Shown here piece by piece: positions 44,538 to 53,667 of a stretch of DNA of 64,000 nt. The stretch covers positions 496,001 through 560,000 of the forward strand of contig CAZMAR010000001.1 in assembly GCA_964564635.1 (NCBI GenBank), written 5' to 3'. Both the position numbers and the translations under genes were made by a program. Origin of the DNA: Tepidaquicella sp964564635. GTDB lineage: Bacteria; Bacteroidota; Ignavibacteria; Tepidaquicellales; Tepidaquicellaceae. Each line of letters starts with the position of its first letter. Positions within the stretch are counted from its first letter, which is position 1. A model generated the notes under the pieces. That model was not told where the DNA came from. It searched no databases and worked only from the letters and a program-made list of their open reading frames with translations.

Positions 44538-45971
44538 TTAAACTAAATTAAATTCTTCACCTCTTTCAGGAATGTAAATGTTATTATATCCCATAGCAAC
44601 AATAGAATTATATAGTGCTTTCTGCCTCTCATATTCACCATGTACTAAAAAAATCGACTTTAATTTATTTTTATCAAAATTGGAAATGTATTCAATCAAT
44701 TCATTATGATCAGCATGACCGGAAAAAGAATTAAGTATCCTTATCTTACAATTTACCTTATATTCGACCCCAAAAATTCTAACAACCTTTCCTGGTTCAT
44801 CTTTTGCTTCAACAAGTCTTCTGCCAAGAGTATCAACAGCCATAAACCCAACAATAAGAACTATGTTATTTGGGTTTTCAATGTTATTTGCAAGATGATG
44901 CTGTATTCTACCGGCTTCACACATTCCGGAAGCAGAAATTATCATACAGGGACCTTTTATTGTATTGAGTTGCTTTGATTCATTAACATCTTTAATATAA
45001 AGAATACTATCGAGCCCAAAAACATCATTTCCCTTTGCAAAATATTCCCTTGTTTCTTTATCAAAACATTCCATATGCAATTTAAACACATCAGTCACAT
45101 TAACTGATAAAGGACTATCCACAAAAATTGGAAATTTTGGTATTTTACCTTTTTCTGTAAGTTTAGTAATAGTATAAACTAAATCCTGAGTCCTGCCGAC
45201 ACTAAAAGAAGGAACAATAATTTTTGCATCAGTTTTAAGAGCCTCTAAAATCACATTTAATAAATCCTGTTCCATTAATTCTGCATTATCGTGAACCTTA
45301 CCCCCATAAGTTGATTCAATAATTAAATAATCAACATCGCCGATAAATTCAGGGTCTCTCAAAATTGGAAGATTTTTTCTACCAAGATCCCCCGTAAAAC
45401 CAATTCTTGTAGTATATCCTTTAGAATGAATTTCCAGAACAATCTGAGAAGAGCCGAGAATGTGCCCTGCTTCTATAAAGGTTACATCAACCATATTTCT
45501 GAATCCATCGAGAGTGAATCTTTTATTATAAGGAAAAGATTTGAAAAATTTTAAAACTTCAATAGCATCATTAATTGTATACAAAGGATTAAAAAGAGGT
45601 TGATTTTTTTTTGCCCGTCTCTTATTAACAAATTCAACATCTTTCTCCTGTACATAAGCACTATCCAGCAACATAAGAGAACATAAATCCCGAGTAGCTG
45701 ATGTGCAATAAATATTTCCGTTGAAACCTTTAATCATTAAAGTTGGTAAATTACCAGCATGGTCTATATGCGCATGAGAAAGAATTACCGCAAGCACTTC
45801 GGATGGATTATAAATAAAATGCCTATTCATCTTGTATGCCTCTTCCCTTTTACCCTGAAATAACCCACAATCAAGAAGCAGTTTATAACCATTAATATTT
45901 ATTAAGTGTTGTGAACCTGTAACATTTCTTGCAGCACCGCAAAACTTTATTGAAATATTTCTTTCATTCAT
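44538..45971 (-). CDS. Beta-CASP metallo-hydrolase (RNA-processing type)
   Basis: 477 aa. The metallo-beta-lactamase fold has 'SHAHIDHAGNLP' (HxHxDH), 'EAGHILGSSQ' and 'FTGDLGRKNLP', and the beta-CASP insertion has 'ESTYGGKVHD', 'VPSFSVGRTQDLVYTI' and 'ISASGMCEAGRIQHHL', ending 'NSFSGHADHNELI' and 'VHGE'. Such bacterial proteins are ribonuclease or exonuclease-like enzymes; this one is of the YSH1/CPSF-related bacterial type rather than RNase J. It overlaps the glycosylase gene by 4 bp. Confidence 0.88.
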   Translation of the reverse strand: MNERNISIKFCGAARNVTGSQHLININGYKLLLDCGLFQGKREEAYKMNRHFIYNPSEVLAVILSHAHIDHAGNLPTLMIKGFNGNIYCTSATRDLCSLMLLDSAYVQEKDVEFVNKRRAKKNQPLFNPLYTINDAIEVLKFFKSFPYNKRFTLDGFRNMVDVTFIEAGHILGSSQIVLEIHSKGYTTRIGFTGDLGRKNLPILRDPEFIGDVDYLIIESTYGGKVHDNAELMEQDLLNVILEALKTDAKIIVPSFSVGRTQDLVYTITKLTEKGKIPKFPIFVDSPLSVNVTDVFKLHMECFDKETREYFAKGNDVFGLDSILYIKDVNESKQLNTIKGPCMIISASGMCEAGRIQHHLANNIENPNNIVLIVGFMAVDTLGRRLVEAKDEPGKVVRIFGVEYKVNCKIRILNSFSGHADHNELIEYISNFDKNKLKSIFLVHGEYERQKALYNSIVAMGYNNIYIPERGEEFNLV

Positions 45972-46588
45972 ATTCTAATTGCTCTTTCGTTAATTTTATG
46001 TTTACTTACAAACTTATTATTTAAAATAAAAAATCTATAGGGAAAATCTTTACCTTTATTTATTCCTATTCTCGTTGATTGCATAATAATAATTTCGTCT
46101 TTATTTTGTACATCATTCTCAGCAATAAAAAAATCTTTATCAGTAACTAAATCTCTACCATTATCTTTTAAAGTAATTCCAAATGCCTGGCAAAATTTGC
46201 CCGGACCATTGGTTAAATTATGTAACTCCTGAATTCCACCTCTAAAAGATTTCATTTTTCTTATGCCCACTATCGGTTCAACTGCTCTAACAAGCACAGC
46301 ATTACCTTCCCCTTCCTTCCCGGTAACCACATTAAAGCAGTGATGATTTCCATACACAAAATATACATAAGCAGTACCACCGATAGAATACATAACTTTA
46401 CATCTACCTTTAGTTTTTTTGTATGCATGACAGGCGGGGTCATTAGTGCCAATGTAAGCTTCCACTTCAACTATTTTACCAGAAAGTACAGTCTTACGAA
46501 ATTTTCTAACGATAATTTTACCCAATAAATTTTTAGCAACTTCTATGGTATCTCCAACATAGAAATCTCTGGTTAGCGGTTTCAACAT
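45968..46588 (-). CDS. mpg: 3-methyladenine DNA glycosylase (AAG/Mpg family)
   Basis: I start at ATG 46588 ('MLKPLTRDFYVGDTIEVAKN'), since the family begins near this sequence; the longer frame from 46618 adds ten atypical residues. 206 aa. Motifs: 'GKIVEVEAYIGTNDPACHAY' with the catalytic Glu, 'MYSIGGTAYVYFVYGNHHCF' and 'AVLVRAVEPIVGIRKM', 'LTNGPGKFCQAFGI'. It removes alkylated purines in base excision repair. Its stop overlaps the beta-CASP gene (ATGA). Confidence 0.92.
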   Translation of the reverse strand: MLKPLTRDFYVGDTIEVAKNLLGKIIVRKFRKTVLSGKIVEVEAYIGTNDPACHAYKKTKGRCKVMYSIGGTAYVYFVYGNHHCFNVVTGKEGEGNAVLVRAVEPIVGIRKMKSFRGGIQELHNLTNGPGKFCQAFGITLKDNGRDLVTDKDFFIAENDVQNKDEIIIMQSTRIGINKGKDFPYRFFILNNKFVSKHKINERAIRI

Positions 46589-47269
46589 AATTTTCTCAAT
46601 ATAAACAAAAATAATCAATTAATATCTTAAAATAATGTAAAAAGCAATAACAATATATTTAACAATAAAAAAATCGACATTTAATTCTGTTAATAAGTTT
46701 TTTCGCTTTTAATATAAGAATTTAAATTTAAGTTTTCCGCTGAATCTTTAGTTGCGTGGTTATGAAATATATTTACAGAAAATACTAATTTCATTTGAAA
46801 ATCTATTAAAACCTTTAATTTCAAATTCAGGAATGGGAATTAATATTATTATTATTTTCTATGAATCTGTTTTTAATCCTCTTTCTATTTTGGTATGGTA
46901 TTTTTAACTTCATAATACTCAATCCGAATGATTTTCGAAAGAATTAATACTGGATAATAGGACATCTCTTAAGAAAAGAAATGGAAAAAGAACATCACGA
47001 GAACTAAAAGAATTAGTAGAAAAACAAATATAAGAAAATAATATAATATTTATTTTTTCACTTGAAATTATTTATAACACTTTTAAATATTAAATTTTTA
47101 TTAATATTAATTAAGATATTCATATTTTAATTTTGATTTAGTTAGTTCATTTTTATTCGATTTTACCGTGATTTTTTTTATTAAATAAAAAAATAGTATT
47201 TAAATTAATTACTTGATTATATGAAATAAAAATTTTAATTTTAATTGAGTTCGATGTATTATAAACATG
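46589..47269. other. Intergenic region before rimP leader
   Basis: Nearly 0.7 kb, extremely AT-rich, between divergent genes; must contain promoters for mpg (leftward) and the rimP operon (rightward). A frame at ~46960-47033 reads 'SLKKRNGKRTSRELKELVEK' and then stops; this is too short to support as a gene. Nothing else is recognised. Confidence 0.4.
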
Positions 47270-47297
47270 AGTGGGTGTGTTTACCCACTTTTTTTTT
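47270..47297 (+). terminator. Terminator-like hairpin in the rimP leader (attenuator candidate)
   Basis: A 7-bp stem AGTGGGT (47270-47276) / ACCCACT (47283-47289) with a 6-nt loop, followed by nine Ts (47289-47297). It ends only 8 nt before the rimP ATG, so it acts on the operon's own leader. Premature terminators ahead of rimP-nusA-infB are a known theme ('rimP leader'), thought to allow feedback by NusA or other factors. Confidence 0.75.
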
Positions 47298-47305
47298 AGC
47301 AAATT

Positions 47306-47761
47306 ATGAAAGAAAAGATAATAAATATAGTAAGTAAAGTTATAGAAAACAATAATTTAATGTTGATTGATGTTCAGCTAAGAGGCGAAAGGAAAAACTA
47401 CATTCTGGAAATATTCATTGATGGTATTGACAAAATAGATTTTGATATTTTAACTGATATAAATGATAAAATCTGGAGTGAAATTGTATCAAATAGATTA
47501 GATAAAGAATTTTCAAAATTTATTGTCTCTTCGCCTGGTGTTGATAGACCATTTAAGTTTTTTGAGCAATTATATAAACATATTGGAAAAGAGTTGATAA
47601 TTAAAATGAAAAATGGAGACAACATTTCAGGAAAATTGATAGGGCTGGATAATGAAAACAGTAAAAATGAACTGACACTTGAATGCGAAGGACAAACTCA
47701 AGAGATAAAAAAAATTTACTTCAACCAAATACAATCATCAAAAGTTAAATTAAAATTTTAA
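47306..47761 (+). CDS. rimP: Ribosome maturation factor RimP
   Basis: 151 aa, normal. Needed for maturation of the 30S subunit. 'LMLIDVQLRGERKNYILEIF', 'VSSPGVDRPFKFFEQLYKHI' and 'GKELIIKMKNGDNISGKLIG' are RimP features (N-terminal alpha/beta domain, then Sm-like barrel). First gene of the operon with nusA (7 bp), infB (26 bp) and rbfA. No SD sequence is visible; the terminator-like hairpin sits just upstream. Confidence 0.95.
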   Translation: MKEKIINIVSKVIENNNLMLIDVQLRGERKNYILEIFIDGIDKIDFDILTDINDKIWSEIVSNRLDKEFSKFIVSSPGVDRPFKFFEQLYKHIGKELIIKMKNGDNISGKLIGLDNENSKNELTLECEGQTQEIKKIYFNQIQSSKVKLKF

Positions 47762-47767
47762 AATACT

Positions 47768-48871
47768 ATGGCATCAGAAATATTTGAAGCATTCGCACAA
47801 CTCGCAAAATCAAAAAACATAGATAAAGATGTACTTGAAAGCGTTTTAAAGGATGCTTTAAAGAAAATGATGGAAAAACGTTTCGGTCAGGATGGAGAGT
47901 TTGAAATAATTGTAAATATGGAAAGAGGCATAATAGAACTTTATGTATATAAAACTATAGTCGAAGAAGTAAACGACCCAGATAAAGAAATAGATTTAGA
48001 AACAGCAAAAGCAAAATCAGATGGACAGGATTTTGAAATAGGTGAGCAGTTTTTAGAAGAAATAAAAATTTCAGATTTCGGTAGGCGTTCTGTTCAGGCT
48101 CTGAAACAATTCTTAAAACAAAAAATAAATGAAATTGATAAAGAGGTTACTTTTAACAAGTATAAAGACCAGATCGGTGAATTAATAGTTGCAGAAGTAT
48201 ATCAGAACCGAGCGAATTCTATTTTATTGATGCATAACGGTAGTGAAATAATATTTCCAAAATCAGAACAAATACCTAAAGAAAAATATAGAAAAGGAGA
48301 TACATTAAGAGCCGTAATAAAAAGTGTAGAGAAAAAGTCATCTGGTCCACCAGCAATAATAGTATCGAGAACAGATGATAAGTTCCTTGAAAAATTATTT
48401 GAAAATGAGATACCAGAGATTTTCGATGGTATAATAGAAATAAAAGCAATTGCTCGAGACCCAGGAGAAAGGGCAAAGGTCGCCGTCATTTCTAACGATA
48501 ACAAAATAGATGCAGTAGGTGCTTGTGTTGGAATGAAAGGAACAAGAATTCATTCTATAGTAAGAGAGTTAAGTAATGAAAATATTGATGTAATAAATTA
48601 CACCGATGATATTGTACTTTTTATAACAAGAGCATTAGCCCCTGCAAAAATTCAGGATATTCAGATTGATAAAGAGAAAAAGATAGCAAAGATAAAAGCA
48701 GATGAGGAACAGATAAGTTTGTTAATAGGTAAAAATGGTCAAAATATTAAACTTGCTTCAAGATTAACCGGTTATCAGCTTGATGTGTTACGAGATGATA
48801 AAGAAATTGATACAGAAGAATACGAAGAATACGAAGAAGAAGAAAAAGAAAAAACAGATAAAGAAAACTAA
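47768..48871 (+). CDS. nusA: Transcription elongation factor NusA (short form)
   Basis: 367 aa. NusA modulates RNA polymerase pausing, termination and antitermination. N-terminal RNAP-binding domain (~1-125), S1 domain ('LIVAEVYQNRANSILLMHNG', ~135-200), KH domains with 'AIARDPGERAKVAVISNDN' and 'GMKGTRIHSIVREL' and, second, 'ISLLIGKNGQNIKLASRLTG'. It ends in an acidic Glu-rich tail and lacks the C-terminal repeats of proteobacterial NusA, as in many Bacteroidota. RimP and IF2 genes flank it. Confidence 0.95.
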   Translation: MASEIFEAFAQLAKSKNIDKDVLESVLKDALKKMMEKRFGQDGEFEIIVNMERGIIELYVYKTIVEEVNDPDKEIDLETAKAKSDGQDFEIGEQFLEEIKISDFGRRSVQALKQFLKQKINEIDKEVTFNKYKDQIGELIVAEVYQNRANSILLMHNGSEIIFPKSEQIPKEKYRKGDTLRAVIKSVEKKSSGPPAIIVSRTDDKFLEKLFENEIPEIFDGIIEIKAIARDPGERAKVAVISNDNKIDAVGACVGMKGTRIHSIVRELSNENIDVINYTDDIVLFITRALAPAKIQDIQIDKEKKIAKIKADEEQISLLIGKNGQNIKLASRLTGYQLDVLRDDKEIDTEEYEEYEEEEKEKTDKEN

Positions 48872-48896
48872 ATAGAAATAAAATAAAAAAATCCTA

Positions 48897-51722
48897 ATGC
48901 CAGAAGAAGGAAAAACAAAAAAAATACAGGTTTTTCAATTATGTAAGGAGACAAATTTATCAAAAGAAGATATATTGTCTTATCTTATAAATACATTAGG
49001 GTTGCAGAATGTAACTTTAAATACAAAATTAGATTCAGAGACAGTAAATAAAGTATACAACCATTTTAAAAAAGAAATAGAAGAGCATAATAAACATAAA
49101 AAACGCATACTTGATTTTACAACGAAAACAGGTGTAGATATATCCGAAGCCCAAGAAATAAAAAGAAAACAAGAAGAGGAAAAAAGAAGAAAGGAAGAAC
49201 AAGAGAGAATCAAAAAAGCACTGGAAGAAGAGAGGAGAAAAGAAGCGGAGGAGAAAAGAAAGCAAGAACTTTTAGCTATAAAAGAAAGAGAAAAATTATT
49301 AAAGAAAGAACAGGAAGAAAAAGAAGCTAAACAAAAAGAATTAATAAAATTATATGAAGCAAAAAGAATAGAAGAAGAACAGAAAAAGAAAGAGAAAGAG
49401 AAAAAGGAAATAAAGAAGGAACCTATAAAAGAAAAACCGAAACCCCCGATTAAAGAAGAGAAGAAAGAATCAAAAGTAAAAGGAACTCCCAAAATAGAGA
49501 TTGTAAAAGAAAAACAAAAAGAAGCAAAAAGCCCAGAGAAAAAGTTTGATAAATCTTTTAAGAAAAGGAAAAAAATTGACAAAAATAAAGAATTCAAAAA
49601 AGGAAAAGAGATTACATTTGGTCCCGGTAAGGATGAAAAAAAGGATACAGAAAAAAATATAATTAAACCAGAAGAACTTAAGAAACCTATAGAAAATAAA
49701 GATATCAAAATTGGAAGGGGTAAAACTCATAAAGCTATTAATGACACTATTGATTACGAAAAGAAGAGAAAACAAAAAATAGTCAAGCAAAAAGAAGCAA
49801 AATTAAAAAGGCAACAGATAGAAGAATTAATACAAGAAACCCTTCAAAAAATGGAGGGACCGCTTTCATTAAGAGCGATAGCAAGGAGGAAAAAGAAAAA
49901 GGAGAGACTTGAAAAGGAAAAGAAATTACAGGAATTTGCAAAGTCAACCCAAAATGTATTACAGGTTACTGAGTTTATCACAACAGATGAATTAGCAAAG
50001 CTAATGCAAATAAAACCTTCAGAGGTAATTAAGAAAAGTTTAGAGGTCGGCGAAATAGTAACTCTAAATCAAAGATTAAATAAAGCATTAATTGAGATAA
50101 TAGCAGATTCTTTTGGATTTAAGATTGAATTTCAAAAAGAGTATCAGGAGGATTTGCTTAAGGATTTTGATGATCCACCAGAAAAATTAAAACCCAGACC
50201 TCCTGTGGTAGCTGTTATGGGACATGTTGACCATGGTAAAACATCATTACTTGACTACATAAGAAAATCAAATATAGTTGCAGGAGAAGCAGGAGGAATA
50301 ACACAACATATAGGAGCATATAAAGTCCGCCTTGATGAAAAAGATGGGAAGGAAATTACATTTCTTGATACCCCGGGACATCAGGCATTTACCGCAATGA
50401 GAGCAAGAGGTGGGCAGGCAGCGGATATCGTTATCCTCGTCGTTGCAGCAGATGATGCTGTAATGCCTCAAACAGTTGAGGCTATTAATCACGCTCTTGC
50501 AGCAAATGTTCCAATTATAGTTGCAATCAACAAGATAGATAAACCAGAATCTAATCCAGACAGAATCCGTCAGCAATTAGCCGAACATAATATTCTTGTG
50601 GAAGAATGGGGTGGAAAATACCAATCTGTGGAGATATCAGCAAAGTTTGGTAAGAATATAGACTTACTGCTTGAAAAAATATTATTGGAGGCAGAAATCC
50701 TTGATTTAAAAGCAAATCCAGATAGAAATGCAAGAGGGGTAGTAATTGAATCAAAAATGGATAAAGGAAGAGGAATTACTGCAACAGTATTAGTGCAAAA
50801 AGGGACTTTAAAAATTGGTGATGTGTTTGTAGCTGGTATGTGTTCTGGAAAAGTAAAAGCAATGTTTGATGAAAGAGAAAGAAGAATGCAGATTGCTACT
50901 CCTTCAACTCCAGTGCAAATCTTAGGTTTTGATAATATGCCACAAGCGGGAGATACTTTTGTTTGCCTGGACTCAGAAGTACTTGCAAGAGAAATTGCAA
51001 AAAAACGACAGCAATTAAAGAGAGAGCAAGATTTCAGAACTATAAAGTTTATTACACTCGATGATATATCTAATCAAATTAAAAAAGGTAAACAGGTAGA
51101 CCTTAAAGTAATTATTAAAGCAGATGTAGACGGTTCAGTAGAAGCAATTGCAGATTCTCTCTTAAAACTATCTACACCTGAAGCAAAAATTTCTGTTGTT
51201 CATAAAGCAGTTGGGCAGATAACTGAATCCGATATATTACTTGCAGAAGCCTCAAATGCAATAGTAATAGGTTTTAATGTTAGACCGAATCTTAACGCAC
51301 GTAAGCTTGCAGAACAAAATAAAATAGATATTAGACTTCACAATGTTATCTATAATGTAATTGATGAAGTTAAAAAAGCTCTTGAAGGATTATTAGAACC
51401 AGATAAGAAAGAAGAAATTACAGCCATTGTAGAAATCAAAAGTGTATTTAAAATACCTAAGGTTGGAAATGTTGCAGGTTGTTATGTACAGGAAGGCAAA
51501 ATTTCCAGAAATAATAAAATCAGATTAATAAGAGATGGACTTGTTATATATGAGGGGAACATTTTATCACTAAAAAGACTCAAAGATGATGTAAAAGAAG
51601 TAGATGCAAAATATGAATGTGGAATCGCAATAGAGAACTTCAATGATATTAAGGTTGGAGATATAATAGAAGCATATAAAATAGTTGAAACTAAAAAGAC
51701 TCTAACTTTCGATAAAGTATAA
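48897..51722 (+). CDS. infB: Translation initiation factor IF-2
   Basis: 941 aa. A GTPase delivering fMet-tRNA to the 30S subunit. The N-terminal ~65 residues look like the IF2N domain; ~75-330 is a Lys/Glu-rich coiled coil ('KRKQEEEKRRKEEQERIKKA') of very biased composition. A second IF2N-like piece is near 350-385. The G domain starts 'VAVMGHVDHGKTSLLDYI' (G1 at ~441), with 'DTPGHQAFTAMRARGG' (G3) and 'AINKIDKP' (G4). Domains II-IV follow. The stop is 31 bp before rbfA. Confidence 0.96.
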   Translation: MPEEGKTKKIQVFQLCKETNLSKEDILSYLINTLGLQNVTLNTKLDSETVNKVYNHFKKEIEEHNKHKKRILDFTTKTGVDISEAQEIKRKQEEEKRRKEEQERIKKALEEERRKEAEEKRKQELLAIKEREKLLKKEQEEKEAKQKELIKLYEAKRIEEEQKKKEKEKKEIKKEPIKEKPKPPIKEEKKESKVKGTPKIEIVKEKQKEAKSPEKKFDKSFKKRKKIDKNKEFKKGKEITFGPGKDEKKDTEKNIIKPEELKKPIENKDIKIGRGKTHKAINDTIDYEKKRKQKIVKQKEAKLKRQQIEELIQETLQKMEGPLSLRAIARRKKKKERLEKEKKLQEFAKSTQNVLQVTEFITTDELAKLMQIKPSEVIKKSLEVGEIVTLNQRLNKALIEIIADSFGFKIEFQKEYQEDLLKDFDDPPEKLKPRPPVVAVMGHVDHGKTSLLDYIRKSNIVAGEAGGITQHIGAYKVRLDEKDGKEITFLDTPGHQAFTAMRARGGQAADIVILVVAADDAVMPQTVEAINHALAANVPIIVAINKIDKPESNPDRIRQQLAEHNILVEEWGGKYQSVEISAKFGKNIDLLLEKILLEAEILDLKANPDRNARGVVIESKMDKGRGITATVLVQKGTLKIGDVFVAGMCSGKVKAMFDERERRMQIATPSTPVQILGFDNMPQAGDTFVCLDSEVLAREIAKKRQQLKREQDFRTIKFITLDDISNQIKKGKQVDLKVIIKADVDGSVEAIADSLLKLSTPEAKISVVHKAVGQITESDILLAEASNAIVIGFNVRPNLNARKLAEQNKIDIRLHNVIYNVIDEVKKALEGLLEPDKKEEITAIVEIKSVFKIPKVGNVAGCYVQEGKISRNNKIRLIRDGLVIYEGNILSLKRLKDDVKEVDAKYECGIAIENFNDIKVGDIIEAYKIVETKKTLTFDKV

Positions 51723-51753
51723 GGATATACTTTTAATAAATATTATATCCAAA

Positions 51754-52107
51754 ATGGCATACCGAATAGAAAAAGTATCCGAAGAAATTAGACAGAAAAT
51801 GAACTCTGCAATGTCGAAAGACTTAGCAGAGTTAAATTTAGGAATAGTAACTGTTTCTAAAGTAATTCTAACTCCAGATTTGAAAACTGCAAAGATATAT
51901 GTAACTTTTATTGGAAACAAAGAACCTTATGACAAGTGCATAGATAAACTAAATTACAGGAAAAAACATATAAGGTATATGCTTGGGAAAGAATTATCTA
52001 CAAAGTATATACCAGATATACATTTTTATTACGATGATACACTTGATACAGCGGAAAGAATATTTAAAATATTAAACGAGATAAAGAAATCTGAATCTGA
52101 ACAATAA
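51754..52107 (+). CDS. rbfA: Ribosome-binding factor A
   Basis: 117 aa, normal length. Binds the 30S head-body junction during 16S rRNA maturation and cold adaptation. 'YRIEKVSEEIRQKMNSAMS', 'GIVTVSKVILTPDLKTAKIY' and 'YIPDIHFYYDDTLDTAERI' are the KH-fold signatures. Next gene truB overlaps or abuts it in another frame. Confidence 0.94.
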   Translation: MAYRIEKVSEEIRQKMNSAMSKDLAELNLGIVTVSKVILTPDLKTAKIYVTFIGNKEPYDKCIDKLNYRKKHIRYMLGKELSTKYIPDIHFYYDDTLDTAERIFKILNEIKKSESEQ

Positions 52108-52789
52108 AACATTAACGAACAAAATCATATTAATAGATAAACCCACCGACTATACAAGTGCGGATATAGTAAGAATATTCAAGAAAAAATTTAGATTTAA
52201 GAAAATTGGACACTCAGGGACCCTTGATCCAAAAGCCACAGGATTACTAATACTCTGTACAGATAAAATGACAAAGGAAATTAAAAATATGATAAGTATG
52301 GAGAAAGAATATGAAGGAATTTTTCGTATAGGAGCCGTAACAAAAACTTATGATACAGAAACCGAAGAAGAAAATATTTCACCTACCAATCATATAACAG
52401 AAGAAATGTTATTATCAACAGCAAAAACATTCATAGGAGAAACCGAACAAATACCTCCAATGTATTCCGCTGTTAAGTACAAAGGAAAACCACTTTACTC
52501 CCATGCTCGTAAAGGAAAATATATAGAATTAAAACCGCGAAAAATATTTATATCAAAATTTGAAGTTAAAAAAATTTCTGAAAATGAAGTCTTTTTTAAC
52601 ATAATATGTAGCAAAGGTACCTATATCAGAACAATTGCAAATGATTTTGGAAAAAAACTTGGATGTGGAGCCTATCTAAAAAGTCTGAAGAGAACAAGAA
52701 TCGGACATTACAGGTTAGAAAATTTTAAGGAAAATTTAAATGGAATTCCATATAAAATTGTAGAAAATATTAGTGATAAATTTTTTTAA
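52097..52789 (+). CDS. truB: tRNA pseudouridine-55 synthase (non-canonical start)
   Basis: The TruB text begins well before the first ATG (52268): 'ILIDKPTDYTSADIVRIF' and 'KKIGHSGTLDPKATGLLILC' with the catalytic Asp in 'TLDPKATG'. This frame is open from 52085 but contains no ATG, GTG or TTG upstream of the motif; candidates are CTG 52091, CTG 52097, ATC 52124 or ATA 52127. I place it at CTG 52097 (230 aa), which overlaps rbfA by 11 bp. Later motifs 'VKYKGKPLYSHARKG' and 'CSKGTYIRTIANDFG' are complete. It makes Psi55 in tRNA T-loops. Confidence 0.85.
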   Translation: MNNKTLTNKIILIDKPTDYTSADIVRIFKKKFRFKKIGHSGTLDPKATGLLILCTDKMTKEIKNMISMEKEYEGIFRIGAVTKTYDTETEEENISPTNHITEEMLLSTAKTFIGETEQIPPMYSAVKYKGKPLYSHARKGKYIELKPRKIFISKFEVKKISENEVFFNIICSKGTYIRTIANDFGKKLGCGAYLKSLKRTRIGHYRLENFKENLNGIPYKIVENISDKFF

Positions 52790-52848
52790 AAAATACCTTT
52801 TTTATACTTCATAATTAATATATATTTTTTACGAAAAAAATTAATAAA

Positions 52849-53658
52849 TTGAAAAATAGAATTAAATATTTCGCTGTATTAATTGTTATATCGGTAATAT
52901 TTATTTTAAACTCCTGTGAGAAAAAAGACAATACAATTATTGACCCCTGCTGTAGAGCACCTTATATATCAAATTTCTTCAAATCAACTGACACTGTTTT
53001 TACAACTTCCTTTAACCCACAAATAATTCTTTCAGTATCAGTTAATGTTGATGTCAACGGCGGTTCCCCTATCAAATCAGTTGTTTGCCGAGTACTATTC
53101 CCCGATAATTCCATTGCAGGAAATTTTTCCTTATCAGATAATGGCAATTTACCTGATTCAGTTTCTGGAGATGGGAAATATTCTGGTACGATAAATATAA
53201 CTAATATAAGTTGTTTATTAGTTGGTCAATATACAATTAATCTTTATGCCGAGAATACTGACGGTTACATAAGTAATCAAATTAATTCTTATTTCAAAGT
53301 AGTTAATACCGACAACTATCCTCCTTATATATCATCCTTGAATCTTCCAGACAGTGTTATAAGACCAATCTCAGGTTTTATAAACCTGACCATAGAAGCA
53401 ACTGCGAATGATACAAATGGTTTCTGTGACATTAAAACAGTTCAGTTTGATGCATACAGACCAAACGGCAATTTTATCGGCAGGTTTGAAATGACCAAGT
53501 CAAATAACTTTGGACTATTTTCTTACACAGCCCCTGTGGGAGCTTCAACAGCAGATTCTTCCTTCGGGTACTTTAAATATTTCTTTCAGGCAATCGACAA
53601 CTCAAATGCTGTTAGCACTATCGTGAAAGATAGTATAAAATTCGTTAGACCAAATTGA
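52849..53658 (+). CDS. Lipoprotein of unknown function
   Basis: 269 aa, TTG start. Lipoprotein signal 'MKNRIKYFAVLIVISVIFIL' with lipobox LNSC (Cys ~23). The rest is a beta-rich mature part in two similar-looking halves ('PYISNFFKSTDTVFTTSFNP', 'PYISSLNLPDSVIRPISG'), with a 'DNGNLPDSVSGDGKYSGTIN' segment, probably two Ig-like domains. It lies 9 bp before the propeller protein and heads the secretion-related run. Confidence 0.7.
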   Translation: MKNRIKYFAVLIVISVIFILNSCEKKDNTIIDPCCRAPYISNFFKSTDTVFTTSFNPQIILSVSVNVDVNGGSPIKSVVCRVLFPDNSIAGNFSLSDNGNLPDSVSGDGKYSGTINITNISCLLVGQYTINLYAENTDGYISNQINSYFKVVNTDNYPPYISSLNLPDSVIRPISGFINLTIEATANDTNGFCDIKTVQFDAYRPNGNFIGRFEMTKSNNFGLFSYTAPVGASTADSSFGYFKYFFQAIDNSNAVSTIVKDSIKFVRPN

Positions 53659-53667
53659 ATTTAAATT

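Noticed and set aside
46960..47033. Short charged ORF before the rimP leader
   Set aside because: Only ~25 codons, no start and no recognisable family; chance cannot be excluded.
48980..49708. 242-codon minus-strand ORF across infB
   Set aside because: It is the complement of the Lys/Glu-rich region of IF-2 (Phe/Ser-rich shadow), with no independent support.
52268..52789. truB starting at ATG 52268
   Set aside because: It would lack the catalytic Asp and the conserved N-terminus that are readable upstream in the same frame.
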